A DNA stretch of 64,000 bases from CAYWWM01 sp965198025. GTDB taxonomy: Bacteria > Acidobacteriota > Terriglobia > 2-12-FULL-54-10. Below the pieces are notes generated by a model. That model was not told the origin of the DNA, ran no database searches, and was given only the letters and a program-made list of their open reading frames with translations. Location: the NCBI GenBank assembly GCA_965198025.1, contig OZ240237.1, forward strand, positions 2,728,001 through 2,792,000. Direction: 5' to 3'. This document shows positions 1-8,919 of this stretch, one piece after another (the first letter of the stretch is position 1; every line of letters begins with the position of its first letter). The translations under genes and the position numbers were made by a program.

Positions 1-1
1 C

Positions 2-730
2 TTCATCGCGGTGAGCGACTACTGCGCCCGTTTCATGTCGGACTTTCTTGCCATCCCCAAAGACAAAATCTCGGTCGTGCCGCTAGGGATCAACATGGCA
101 GGCTACGAGCGCCGCAGCCGAACGCCTGAAGAAGATTTTCGCATCGGCTACTTCGCCCGCATCGGGCCGGAGAAAGGATTGCGGGTACTGTCCGAGGCCT
201 ATGTTCGCTTCCGCCGGAAGACCGGCACGGCCCGCGCACGGCTCGAAGCGGCCGGATATCTCGCGCCTCCTTACGAGGCTTACCTGCAGGACGTTCGCCG
301 CATGCTGGATCAGGCAGGACTCGCCGGCGAGTTTACGTACCACGGCGTCGTAGACCGCAAGGGCAAGCTCGCGTTTCTGCAAAGTCTCGACGTGCTCTCC
401 GTGCCGGCGACCTACAACGAGCCCAAAGGAATGTTTCTGCTCGAAGCCATGGCGAACGGCGTTCCAGTCGTGCAGCCTCGCCGCGGAGCTTTTGCCGAAA
501 TCGTCGAACGAACCGGCGGCGGGCTGCTCGTCGAACCGGACGACCCGGACAAACTGGCCGAAGGGTTGTTCACGCTTTGGGAAGATCGAAGATTGGCCGA
601 CAATCTCGGAGAGCAGGCCTACGACGGTGTCCGCGCCCACTACACGGTCGGCCACGCCGTGGAACGGCTGCTCGCCGTGTACAACGATGTGCTGAGGCCA
701 CACGAAGTTGCTGGAAGTCTCAAGACTTAG
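2..730 (+). CDS. Glycosyltransferase family 4, C-terminal part (cut by window start)
   Basis: The reading frame is open at the left edge, so the true start lies outside the window; the GTG at 11 is an internal Val in the context FIAVSDYC. About 242 residues are visible. They resemble the second half of a GT-B fold GT4 enzyme: the VVPLGIN stretch that follows the inter-domain linker, then IGYFARIGPEKG, and the sugar-nucleotide-binding EPKGMFLLEAMANGVPVV with the conserved acidic residues. Such enzymes move a sugar from an activated donor to a lipid or glycan acceptor in the cytoplasm. The 3' end overlaps the next ABC-transporter gene by 23 nt, so the two are probably co-translated. Acceptor and donor cannot be told. 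Confidence 0.85.
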   Translation, partial: FIAVSDYCARFMSDFLAIPKDKISVVPLGINMAGYERRSRTPEEDFRIGYFARIGPEKGLRVLSEAYVRFRRKTGTARARLEAAGYLAPPYEAYLQDVRRMLDQAGLAGEFTYHGVVDRKGKLAFLQSLDVLSVPATYNEPKGMFLLEAMANGVPVVQPRRGAFAEIVERTGGGLLVEPDDPDKLAEGLFTLWEDRRLADNLGEQAYDGVRAHYTVGHAVERLLAVYNDVLRPHEVAGSLKT

Positions 731-1391
731 CAAGCACTACGCAACGCCGCGAGGGCCGCTCACGGTCTTGTCGGAAGTGTCCCTGACGCTCGCTCCGGGC
801 GATGCTGCGGTCGTTGTCGGGCCGTCGGGCAGCGGCAAGAGCTCCCTGCTGTACATCATCGGCGGCCTGGATCTCCCCTCGGCGGGCACGGTCAGCCTCG
901 ACGGGCGCAACATTCATGCTCTGCCGACGTCGGATCTCGCCGAATTCCGCAACACACAGGTCGGCTTCGTCTTCCAGGATCATTGTCTGCTCCCGCAGTG
1001 CTCCGTGCTCGAAAACGTCCTGATTCCGACGCTGGTTACCCGCTCTGGAGACCATCGCGCCGAGCTGACCAGCCGTGCGCGTTCGCTGATCGAGCAGGTG
1101 GGTCTGCGCGACCGCATCGAACACCGCCCGGCTGAGCTCTCGGGCGGCGAAAAGCAGCGCGTAGCGATTGCCCGTGCCTTGATTCAGAATCCGCACCTGG
1201 TGCTCTGCGACGAGCCCACGGGAAATCTCGATCCGGTCTCGGCTGGCGCCGTGGCTTCGCTGCTGCTCGATCTCCATCGCCGGCAAGAGAACATTCTCAT
1301 CGTCGTGACCCACAGCACTCGCCTTGCGGCGGAGTTTCCCATCCGCTTCGAGCTGGTGGACAACAAGTTGCAGCGGAGCGAATCGCAATGA
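708..1391 (+). CDS. ABC transporter ATP-binding protein, LolD/MacB/FtsE type
   Basis: This is a 227-aa nucleotide-binding subunit. All motifs are present: Walker A GPSGSGKSS (about 38-46), Q-loop VFQD (88-91), signature LSGGEKQR (144-151), Walker B LVLCDEPTGNLD (164-175) and H-loop TH (201-202). The DEPTGNLD form and small size fit the LolD/MacB family, which drives FtsX-type permeases for lipoprotein or peptide extrusion rather than import. The start is a TTG at 708; a TGA at 693 in the same frame excludes anything earlier. It overlaps the glycosyltransferase by 23 nt and the permease by an ATGA, which implies translational coupling of all three. The substrate is unknown. Confidence 0.9.
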   Translation: MLEVSRLSKHYATPRGPLTVLSEVSLTLAPGDAAVVVGPSGSGKSSLLYIIGGLDLPSAGTVSLDGRNIHALPTSDLAEFRNTQVGFVFQDHCLLPQCSVLENVLIPTLVTRSGDHRAELTSRARSLIEQVGLRDRIEHRPAELSGGEKQRVAIARALIQNPHLVLCDEPTGNLDPVSAGAVASLLLDLHRRQENILIVVTHSTRLAAEFPIRFELVDNKLQRSESQ

Positions 1392-4300
1392 AGCTGAACC
1401 GGCTTGCCTTCGAGAGCCTGACCTACTACTGGCGCACCAATGCCGCCGTGGTATTGGGTGTGGCGACGGCGGTCGCCGTGCTTTCCGGCGCGCTGCTGGT
1501 GGGCGATTCCGTGCGCGGCAGTTTGCGCGACATGGTCCTCGAACGGCTCGGGAGAACTGATCAGGTTGTTTTGGCGGCTGCCTTCGTGCGGGAAGACTTG
1601 GCGCAGGACCTGGCGGAGCAGCCGGAATTCGCTGCTGCCTTCGACGCGATTGCTCCTCTGATCATGGTCCAGGGATTTGTCAGCGTGCAGGGCGGCGGAG
1701 GCCGCGCGGGTCAGGTCTTGGTCTACGGTGTCGATGAACGCTTCTGGCGTTTTCACGGGGTGGACGCAGTCAGCGGCCCGAATGCCCGAGACGCTCTTCT
1801 GAGCCCGGCCCTCGCCCGCGAACTCGCGGTTGCGAACGGAACAACCATCCTGGTGCGTGTCGAGCGTCCCTCCGACATTCCTATCGAGTCGCTCCACGGA
1901 CGCAAAGATGATCTGGGTCACACGATTCGGGCGACCGTGCAAAGCGTCCTTCCCCGTGAATCGCTCGGTGAGTTTTCCCTCCAGGCCAAGCAAGGCGAAA
2001 TCCGCGCTGTCTTCCTTCCGCTTACGCTGTTGCAACGGGAGCTCGAACTCACAGCCCGCGTCAACATGGTGCTCGTTTCCGCCAAACCGGACGCTGGATT
2101 GTCCGCCGCTGCGGCGCTGGAACAACTGGTTCGCAACCGTGCTCAACTCGAAGACCTTGGCCTAACCCTTCGCGTCCTTGAGGGCCGCAACACGCTGGCT
2201 CTCGAAGCGGATGGCGGCTTGCTGGCTCCAGAAAAAACCGCCGCGGCACTCAGTGTCGCCCGCGAAAGTGGCCTCGGCGTCCAGCCGGTGTTCACCTATC
2301 TCGCCACCACGCTGCGCAGCGGCGAGCGTGAGATTCCCTACTCCTTGGTGAGCGCCATGGACCTCCCCGGCGTCTCCGGGCCTTCGCCCATCGTGCTAAA
2401 CGACTGGGCTGCGCGGGACCTCCGGGCATCCGTCGGCGATGCCGTGACCATCGAATACGAAGTGTGGGAGGACCCCGGGCGCTTGGTCGAACGCACGGCG
2501 GAATTTCGGGTCGCCCGCATTGTTCCCATCGACACTAGCGACCGCGACCTCGCTCCCATCTATCCCGGCATCACCGATTCGCCGTCGCTCGGAAACTGGG
2601 ACCCGCCGTTTCCCATTGACCTGCGCCGCATCCGCCCGGTCGACGAAGAATACTGGGACCTCCACCGCACAACGCCTAGAGCCTTCATTCCCTTCGACGT
2701 CGGCGAGCAGCTTTGGCAATCGCGCTACGGCTCGATGACCTCGATCCGGTTCACTCCCGGCAGCGGTCAGTCCCTCGAAGAAGCCCGCGAAGTCTACACC
2801 GGGAGGCTGCGCGCCAGCCTCGACCCTCTTACGCTGGGTATCGCCGTCCGGGACATCCGAACGGAGAGCCTCGCAGCCTCGCGCGGGGCCACCGATTTCG
2901 GGCAGTATTTCGTTTATTTCAGTTTCTTCCTCGTAGTCTCGGCGCTGCTGCTGGCAGCGTTGTTCTTCCGTGTCAGTGTCGAGCAGCGCGCCCGCGAGGT
3001 GGGACTGCTGCGGGCCGTGGGCTTCGGATCACCATCCGTCCGCTGGCTGTTTCTGCGGGAAGGCTTGTTGCTGGCTGTCCTGGGAGCTGCCCTCGGCGTG
3101 CTGGGCGGCCTTGGCTACGCCCATTTGATGATGACGGCCCTTGGCACCTGGTGGGTGGATGCTATGGGTACGACCTCGCTTTCTCTTCATCTGGCCCCCG
3201 CCTCGCTCATTGGGGGAGCGCTGGGCGGCATCGCCGCGTCCCTGGTGTGCATGTGGGCCACGCTCCACCGGCTGTCGGCTGTTTCCGAGCGGCGCTTGCT
3301 GGCGGACCAACTTGCAGCGGAAGCGGGGTCCGGCACTGGCCGGTCAAAGGGTGGCAGAGGATTGCTTGCTGCCATCGCGTTTGCCGCGCTCGGCGCCGCT
3401 CTGATGGTTGCTGTGGCGGCGGGATTGATCCCGCAAGCCGGCGGATTCTTCGGCGCGGGCACGGCCTTGCTGACTTCGTGTCTCTTCCTGTTTTCTTTCT
3501 GGCTCGCACGTCCGGCTACAGCTACGGTAGGTGGTACGGACGCCTGGCCCGTTGCTCGCCTGGGATTCCGCAGCGCCACGTATCGCCCGGCCCGCAGCGT
3601 CCTCTCCATGGCCATGATTGCCTCGGCGACCTTTATCCTCATTTCCGTGGACACCTTCCGCAAGGAGGGCGGTATCATCGAGACCGACCCGCATTCCGGC
3701 GTCGGCGGTTACTCTTTGCTGGTCGAATCGCTCCTTCCCCTCGCGCACGACCCTGACAGCGAGGTAGGGCGAGACCTGCTCCGGTTGGCCGAAATGCCTT
3801 CGGTCGGCATTGAGCCCTTCCGCGTGCGGCCGGGCGACGACGCCAGTTGCCTGAACCTCTACGAGCCGCAGAATCCGCGCATCATTGCTCCCAGCGACCG
3901 CTTCCTCGCCGAGGGCCGCTTCACGTTTGCCTCCTCGCTGGCTGAAACCGAAGCGGAACGCGCCAATCCGTGGCTGCTGCTCCAGCGCGACGAGCCGGAG
4001 GGCCCCGTCCCCGTGATCGCCGACGCCAATTCCATGACCTATGTGCTGCACCGCAGCCTCGGCGAGGAGATGGTCGTTACGATCGGCGAGCGCCCCATCC
4101 GGCTTCGGTTTGTCGCCGCTCTTTCCGACAGCATCTTTCAAAGCGAGCTGCTGATGTCCCAGGAGCACTTCCTTGACCTCTTCCCCGAACAGGAGGGGTA
4201 CCGGTTCCTGCTTGTCGAAGCGCCCCCCGAGCAGAGCGAAGCTGTCTCACTTGCCATCGAGGATGCGCTAGCCGACTACGGTGCCGACGTCCGCTCCACG

Positions 4301-4717
4301 GCTCAGCGCCTGGCGGAGTTCCACCAGGTCGAAAACACGTATCTCTCCACTTTCCAGATGCTGGGCGGCCTGGGACTGTTGCTCGGAACGATCGGCCTGG
4401 GCGCCGTTCTGCTGCGCAATGTGATGGAGCGGCGGCGTGAGCTGGCTCTACTGCGCGCGCTCGGCTACAAGCAGGTGCACTTCATTGCGATGGTCCTTGC
4501 GGAAAACGCGCTGGTGCTGGCCGGCGGCCTCCTCATCGGAGTGGCCTGCGCGCTGCTGGCCATCACGCCGGTGCTCCTCGAGCAAACCGGCCGGCTTCCG
4601 GCCCGCTCGCTCCTTCTATTGCTGGGTAGCGTACTCTCGGCCGGCCTGCTAACATCTTTAGTCGCCACGGCGGCGGCCCTGCGGGCGCCGCTGCTCGGTG
4701 CGTTGCGCTCGGAGTGA
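1388..4717 (+). CDS. Large FtsX-type ABC permease (two FtsX domains)
   Basis: This is a 1109-aa inner-membrane permease. A first membrane helix lies at about residues 18-40 and is followed by a large extracytoplasmic domain. Then come helices near 510-530, 555-580 and 600-625, a central pair near 660-710, a further helix near 745, a second periplasmic domain, and a last block of three helices near 980-1005, 1035-1060 and 1075-1100. Two copies of the FtsX core signature appear, each with an 'LLRAxGF/Y' element after the first helix (EVGLLRAVGFG and ELALLRALGYK). This resembles YbbP or duplicated MacB-like permeases. The start ATG overlaps the ATPase stop as ATGA. It is likely an extrusion machine for lipids, lipoproteins or peptides; that role is inferred from family only. 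Confidence 0.88.
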   Translation: MKLNRLAFESLTYYWRTNAAVVLGVATAVAVLSGALLVGDSVRGSLRDMVLERLGRTDQVVLAAAFVREDLAQDLAEQPEFAAAFDAIAPLIMVQGFVSVQGGGGRAGQVLVYGVDERFWRFHGVDAVSGPNARDALLSPALARELAVANGTTILVRVERPSDIPIESLHGRKDDLGHTIRATVQSVLPRESLGEFSLQAKQGEIRAVFLPLTLLQRELELTARVNMVLVSAKPDAGLSAAAALEQLVRNRAQLEDLGLTLRVLEGRNTLALEADGGLLAPEKTAAALSVARESGLGVQPVFTYLATTLRSGEREIPYSLVSAMDLPGVSGPSPIVLNDWAARDLRASVGDAVTIEYEVWEDPGRLVERTAEFRVARIVPIDTSDRDLAPIYPGITDSPSLGNWDPPFPIDLRRIRPVDEEYWDLHRTTPRAFIPFDVGEQLWQSRYGSMTSIRFTPGSGQSLEEAREVYTGRLRASLDPLTLGIAVRDIRTESLAASRGATDFGQYFVYFSFFLVVSALLLAALFFRVSVEQRAREVGLLRAVGFGSPSVRWLFLREGLLLAVLGAALGVLGGLGYAHLMMTALGTWWVDAMGTTSLSLHLAPASLIGGALGGIAASLVCMWATLHRLSAVSERRLLADQLAAEAGSGTGRSKGGRGLLAAIAFAALGAALMVAVAAGLIPQAGGFFGAGTALLTSCLFLFSFWLARPATATVGGTDAWPVARLGFRSATYRPARSVLSMAMIASATFILISVDTFRKEGGIIETDPHSGVGGYSLLVESLLPLAHDPDSEVGRDLLRLAEMPSVGIEPFRVRPGDDASCLNLYEPQNPRIIAPSDRFLAEGRFTFASSLAETEAERANPWLLLQRDEPEGPVPVIADANSMTYVLHRSLGEEMVVTIGERPIRLRFVAALSDSIFQSELLMSQEHFLDLFPEQEGYRFLLVEAPPEQSEAVSLAIEDALADYGADVRSTAQRLAEFHQVENTYLSTFQMLGGLGLLLGTIGLGAVLLRNVMERRRELALLRALGYKQVHFIAMVLAENALVLAGGLLIGVACALLAITPVLLEQTGRLPARSLLLLLGSVLSAGLLTSLVATAAALRAPLLGALRSE

Positions 4718-4760
4718 GCCGCGTATCCGGGTCGGGCACTACCACGGGATCGGAGGCGGG

Positions 4761-6086
4761 ATGAATCGAAAGTACCGCACCCTGGCAGGCATCGCAGTGC
4801 TCGCGGGAATTGCAGCCGCCGTGGCGAACCAAGTGGGCCCGCCCGGAGCGCAAAGCCCGCAACAGCTTCCCAGCCAGCCGAGTCAGGACGGCGGCGTCCA
4901 CATGATCGCTGTCGCGGGTGAAGGCGCCGATTACTGGACGCGCTGGCGCGGACCTTCGGGTCAGGGACTCGCCCCAGGAAGCGGGTATCCCGATACCTGG
5001 TCGGCCACCCAAAACGTCGCCTGGAAGATGCCGGTTCCCGGCCAGGGGAACTCTTCACCCATCGTCTGGGGTGACCGCGTTTTCATTTCCACGGCCTACG
5101 ACGGCGGCCGTCGTCTCTCGCTGCTTGCATTCCGGCGCTCCGACGGCCAACGACTGTGGGAGCAATTCGCCCCGGAAGGCCGAACCCAATCCTCACATTT
5201 CAAGAACGGCCATGCCTCGGCTACACCGGTCACCGACGGCGAGCGTGTGTACGTCTTCTTCGGCGCGCGCGGCCTGGTAGCCTTCAGCCTCGACGGCCAG
5301 GTCTTGTGGCATCAGGACCTCGGGCGGCTCCGGGCCTATCACGGCTCCGCAGGCTCGCCGCTCCTCTACAAGGACCGCGTCATCCTCTACCAGGATCAGT
5401 ACTCGGATTCCTTCATCGCCGCCTACGAGGCGAGCACGGGCCGTGAGCTATGGCGCACTCCGCGCGAAGCGCGCGTCGGCTGGGGCTCGCCGATTGCCGT
5501 CCGTGTCGCTGACCATGACGAGATCATTGTGCACAGCCAGCGCAGCGTATACGCCTACGACCCCGACACGGGCCAGGAATTGTGGAACTGCGGTGGAAGC
5601 CTCTACGAAGTGATCCCCACGCCGGTCGTAGGCTACGGCATGGTCTTTTGCCCCTCCGGCCGTGCCGGTCCGACGCTCGCCATCCGTCCCGGCGGCCGCG
5701 GCGACGTCACGGACACGCATCTCGTCTGGTCGAGTCCGCGCGGCTCACCGTTCGTGCCTTCGCCAATCCTCTACGGCGAGCAACTCTACTTGGTAAACGA
5801 CATGGCCAGCATCGCCACTTCGCTTGACGCCAGGACCGGTGAGAGATTGTGGCAAGGCCGCCTCGGCGTAGCCCGCCGGGAAGGATTCTCAGCCTCCCCC
5901 GTCGTCGCCGACGGCAAGGTCTTCTTCACTAACGATGATGGGGAAACGTTCGTGGTGCGCGCCGGACCGGAGTTCGAGCTCCTTCACGTCAACCGCATCG
6001 GCGAGCGCACCCTCGCCTCCCCGGCACTTGTCGATGGCAAGTGGTATATCCGCACACAGCGGAATCTGTACGCGATTGGAAACTGA
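4761..6086 (+). CDS. Exported PQQ-binding-like beta-propeller protein
   Basis: This is a 441-aa protein with an N-terminal hydrophobic segment (about 8-23, LAGIAVLAGIAAAVANQV) acting as signal peptide or anchor. An eight-bladed PQQ-like repeat domain follows, starting at the typical WTRWRGPSGQG box. Repeated blades of the form 'DGxxLWxxDLG / TGRELWR / TGQELWN / TGERLWQ' run through the chain, and it closes with a strand ending in NLYAIGN. Such folds occur in BamB scaffolds and in quinoprotein dehydrogenases; no calcium/PQQ site can be proven by eye. The start is chosen at the ATG preceded by GGAGGCGGG; an upstream in-frame ATG at 4698 would lie inside the permease gene. It sits 43 nt after the permease, so probably in the same operon. 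Confidence 0.85.
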   Translation: MNRKYRTLAGIAVLAGIAAAVANQVGPPGAQSPQQLPSQPSQDGGVHMIAVAGEGADYWTRWRGPSGQGLAPGSGYPDTWSATQNVAWKMPVPGQGNSSPIVWGDRVFISTAYDGGRRLSLLAFRRSDGQRLWEQFAPEGRTQSSHFKNGHASATPVTDGERVYVFFGARGLVAFSLDGQVLWHQDLGRLRAYHGSAGSPLLYKDRVILYQDQYSDSFIAAYEASTGRELWRTPREARVGWGSPIAVRVADHDEIIVHSQRSVYAYDPDTGQELWNCGGSLYEVIPTPVVGYGMVFCPSGRAGPTLAIRPGGRGDVTDTHLVWSSPRGSPFVPSPILYGEQLYLVNDMASIATSLDARTGERLWQGRLGVARREGFSASPVVADGKVFFTNDDGETFVVRAGPEFELLHVNRIGERTLASPALVDGKWYIRTQRNLYAIGN

Positions 6087-6135
6087 CCAAACAGACTGCT
6101 CTGAGCTCTGCTCCAGTCCTCAGCGTCGGTCCCTG

Positions 6136-6284
6136 GACCATTTTCAGCGTTGCTGTATAGCCCGCAGGTGGGGCAGGCATTTCCCTCGACTTCGCTCGGG
6201 GCAGGCCTGCCTGCCCGTAAGAGGAAATGCCTGGCGGCCTGTCCCTGCTTTGGCGGCTGCGCTGCACCCACCCGGAAAAGGGTC
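6136..6284. repeat. Dispersed palindromic element, copy 1 (GACCATTTTC ends)
   Basis: The element is about 149 bp, bounded by GACCATTTTC on the left and GAAAAGGGTC on the right, an imperfect terminal inverted repeat. Inside are two further complementary arms: GGCATTTCC on the left against GGAAATGCC on the right, and a GGGCAGGCCTGCCTGCCC palindrome near 6211. Copy 2 (6456-6580) matches most of its length, and copy 3 (26510) matches the first 30 bases. There is no coding potential. It could be a non-autonomous mobile element or a REP-like sequence. Confidence 0.7.
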
Positions 6285-6330
6285 GAATCTATCCATATAC
6301 CCCATAAAACTGTACGGAAATGCTCTGTCG

Positions 6331-6370
6331 AGAGAACCGAAGGAACCGAAAGAACCGAAAAAACCGAAAA
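6331..6370. repeat. GAACCGAA 9-bp tandem repeat, copy 1
   Basis: Four consecutive units of GAACCGAAG or GAACCGAAA with 9-bp spacing lie between the two copies of the palindromic element. Similar arrays occur at about 26851 and 52572. The rest of the 6087-6579 gap holds only this and the two flanking elements; no gene is supported there. Confidence 0.75.
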
Positions 6371-6455
6371 CGGTTGTCGCAAGTTACCGTTGCGCCTGCC
6401 ACGGCTCCGGCGTACGAAATCGATGGCGACGCCCGAGGGTAATGAAGTTCCGCTA

Positions 6456-6580
6456 AACCATTGTCAGCATTGCGGTATAGCCCGCAGGTAGGGCAGGCAT
6501 TCCTGCCTGCCCTGAAGAGGAAACACCTGGAGGCCTGTCCCTACTTTGGCGGCTGCGCTACACCCACCCGGAAAATGGTC
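6456..6580. repeat. Dispersed palindromic element, copy 2
   Basis: The element is about 125 bp. It matches the 6136 copy from the left end (AACCATTGTCAGC) through the GTATAGCCCGCAGGT core to the right end GAAAATGGTC, and is shorter in the central palindrome. Its right end abuts the stop codon of the minus-strand MBL gene: read on the minus strand the junction is TAG followed by ACCATTTTC. Confidence 0.7.
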
Positions 6581-7623
6581 TACCGATTCACGCGCCCGGC
6601 GACCACCCCATGGTCGGTCTCGTACCTCGTCCCGATCGCGCCGACCCGCGCCCGCTCGCGGTTCATTCCCGCCAGCTCGCGAATTCGATAGACGCTCTCA
6701 AAGCCGGTACAGTGAGCCCCTACGAAGTTGCCGAGCTTCATCGCAGCGAGTCTTTCCGCAGTCCAGCTCAAGACTTCGTCCGAGGCTCCGAACAGGTGAA
6801 ACCCTCCGATTGCCGCCTGCGGAGGATGGTCGGAGATGCGCGCACGCACGCACTCGAGCGTGTTGATGAGGCCCGCGTGACCGCAGCCGGAGACCACGAT
6901 GGGACCTTCCGGGGAAAGAATCACCAGCGATTGGCTCTCCGGCACAACGTCCGGCACGGTTGCACCCTCCTGAACGACGACCCGGTCCGGGCCGCTGGTG
7001 TAGTTTTGCTCGTCGTGAATTCTCTCCACCGGGCCGGTCACCCACACGTCCGACGCGATCTCGGCCGGCTGGTCGTGAATGATGAACTCAGCTCCTGTCG
7101 CCTCGACGCGGTCCCGTATGGCGATCATGGGGTTCCCTTCGGAACCGTCCGGTCTCGGCCGTGACGCGAAAATCCCTTGGGCCACGTGAATCCGCGACAG
7201 CGCCATCGGATTGCGACGGGAGAGCTCTGCGCGCAACGTTTCGAGGCCCCCGGTGTGATCCCGGTGGTGGTGGCTCAGAACGAGGTCCTCCGCCTCGGAC
7301 AGATCAATGCCCAGCACCTCGGCGTTGGCAAGAACGTTTCGCGGCGACCACCCGGTGTCGAACAGAAACGAACGCCCGTCGACTTCCACCCAGGCGGAGA
7401 AACTCCATTCGCCCTGGCTCGGCGGACCCGGCCCGACCACGTCGGCCGCGTTGGTGGTGAGTATGGTGATGCTGGCGTTCGCTTGTCCCGCCGGCGAGAT
7501 AGGGGTAGCTGCTTCCGGTTCGGCGACTTCGACAGGGGCGCTACAACCGGCCAGAAGCATCGTCAAAACAAGCGCGCCCAAACCAACTGCACGTGCTTCC
7601 CGTGAAGTCGAGGAAAGTCTCAT
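6580..7623 (-). CDS. Lipoprotein MBL-fold hydrolase, dihydropterin-phosphate-synthase-like
   Basis: This is a 347-aa protein with a lipoprotein signal: hydrophobic stretch, then LAGC with the lipidated Cys at 27. The metallo-beta-lactamase zinc motif HxHxDH is present as SHHHRDHTGG (H118, H120, D122, H123), and a later SGCGHAGL carries another probable His ligand. The arrangement resembles the subgroup annotated as 7,8-dihydropterin-6-methyl-4-(beta-D-ribofuranosyl)aminobenzene-5'-phosphate synthase-like, but a lipid-anchored extracytoplasmic place makes that biosynthetic role unlikely; the substrate is unknown. The gene starts 6 nt after the stop of the upstream propeller gene, so the two are one operon. 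Its stop codon lies at the edge of a dispersed repeat. Confidence 0.85.
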   Translation of the reverse strand: MRLSSTSREARAVGLGALVLTMLLAGCSAPVEVAEPEAATPISPAGQANASITILTTNAADVVGPGPPSQGEWSFSAWVEVDGRSFLFDTGWSPRNVLANAEVLGIDLSEAEDLVLSHHHRDHTGGLETLRAELSRRNPMALSRIHVAQGIFASRPRPDGSEGNPMIAIRDRVEATGAEFIIHDQPAEIASDVWVTGPVERIHDEQNYTSGPDRVVVQEGATVPDVVPESQSLVILSPEGPIVVSGCGHAGLINTLECVRARISDHPPQAAIGGFHLFGASDEVLSWTAERLAAMKLGNFVGAHCTGFESVYRIRELAGMNRERARVGAIGTRYETDHGVVAGRVNR

Positions 7624-7629
7624 TCTGAT

Positions 7630-8868
7630 TTACCAAGTCCAGTACGCCAGCGTCGTGACGTCCTTCACCAGAACGCCATCTCCCATAATGACCGGCTGCG
7701 TCCAGGTATCCGTGTTGGCCACTTTGTACCGTTTCAATTCCTCGAACGAAGCTCGTCCGGGCCGGAACACGACCAGCTCGCCATCGCTTTCCAGGCTCAA
7801 CACCAGATCGCCGAGTTTCAGCAAGGACGCATTATCACCCTGTCGCGGCCCCGATTGCCACAGGATCTCACCCGTCTGCGCGTCCAGGCTGAAGTATTGG
7901 CCCGAGTTGCGGATTGTCAGGCTAAAGAAGATGTCCCCGATCATCACGCCGCTGGTCATACGCATTGGGATCTCGTCGTTTTCCCAGCCGGCGCGCGCGA
8001 TCCAACTGTTGTTCTCCATGGAAACCGCCACGGCGGTGGTCGGGAGCGTATTGTTCGAGACAATGAACGACTGCCCGTAGCGCACTGGCGTGACCGAGTT
8101 GGTCGCGTTCTGGCTCCGAAACGGGTACTCCCATAAGAGCTGGCCCGTCGCTGGCTCCACACCGATGAGCTTGTTCTGCGTCTGTGTCACGATCTGCTCG
8201 GCACCGGAGACTTCCACCAGCAGCGGCGACCCGTAGCCGGGGCCGTCGCCGTTCCAACTCCACTGTTCCTCTCCCGTGTTCACGTCATACGCCTTCAGCG
8301 ACCCCTGGTCATGCCCTCCCGGGTGGAAAATGACCAGATCGCCTGCGATTAGCGGCGAGAACGAGTGCGTGGTATACAGCGGCAGATGGTCCGGGTTGCC
8401 TGGCTTTCCCCACAAGATTTCGCCGCTCGCAGCGTCGAACGCCTTGATTGCTCCGGTCATTCCGATCGTGAACAGCCGCCCGTTGTGGTATACCGGAGTC
8501 GACTTCGGCCCCTGACCGTGAATAGCTGCCGAGCCGTTCATCCTAAACGCAGCCGGATACGCAGTCTCCCAAAGCACGCGTCCGCTCGCGGCGTCGAGCG
8601 CCCGCATCATCTCGTCGCCCCCCCTCCGGCTGAACATGTAAATCCGGTCGCCCACGACCACCGGCGTCGCATAGCCTTCCCCGATTTCGAGCTTCCACAC
8701 CTGCGTCAGATTCTGCGGCCAAGTCTGCGGGACGCTGAACTCCGTCACCGTGCCGTCGCGGCTCGGTCCGCGCCATTGCGTCCAATCCTCGGCTGCGACC
8801 CGTCCCACGAGCGCGACCGCCCCCGCCAGGATTGCGATGCCGACCAGCGTCCGATGTGTGCGGTTCAT
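7630..8868 (-). CDS. Exported PQQ-binding-like beta-propeller protein
   Basis: This is a 412-aa protein with a Sec-type N terminus (MNRTHRTLVGIAILAGAVAL, then AAEDW as likely cleavage region). A PQQ-like propeller follows, opening with the DWTQWRGPSRDG box shared with the two related proteins in this window. Blades show 'ASGRVLWE', 'ASGEILWG', 'TGEEQWSW', 'TGQLLWEY' and 'TGEILWQ' turns. It lies 51 nt after the corrected end of the upstream propeller gene and 6 nt before the MBL lipoprotein gene, all on the minus strand. A role in a periplasmic redox or scaffold complex is possible, but cofactor binding cannot be judged from sequence alone. Confidence 0.87.
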   Translation of the reverse strand: MNRTHRTLVGIAILAGAVALVGRVAAEDWTQWRGPSRDGTVTEFSVPQTWPQNLTQVWKLEIGEGYATPVVVGDRIYMFSRRGGDEMMRALDAASGRVLWETAYPAAFRMNGSAAIHGQGPKSTPVYHNGRLFTIGMTGAIKAFDAASGEILWGKPGNPDHLPLYTTHSFSPLIAGDLVIFHPGGHDQGSLKAYDVNTGEEQWSWNGDGPGYGSPLLVEVSGAEQIVTQTQNKLIGVEPATGQLLWEYPFRSQNATNSVTPVRYGQSFIVSNNTLPTTAVAVSMENNSWIARAGWENDEIPMRMTSGVMIGDIFFSLTIRNSGQYFSLDAQTGEILWQSGPRQGDNASLLKLGDLVLSLESDGELVVFRPGRASFEELKRYKVANTDTWTQPVIMGDGVLVKDVTTLAYWTW

Positions 8869-8919
8869 ACGAGCCTCCCCATGAATTCGTCGCGGCTTCG
8901 CCGCTCTCAGTCCCTCTTG

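Noticed and set aside
6331..6370. Possible CRISPR array from the regular 9-bp spacing
   Set aside because: Units are 9 bp without spacers, and no cas genes are present.
8543..8919. Extended C terminus of the propeller gene to 8543
   Set aside because: The sequence after the G run is out of frame with the family end, and it overlaps the N terminus of the next gene in another frame.
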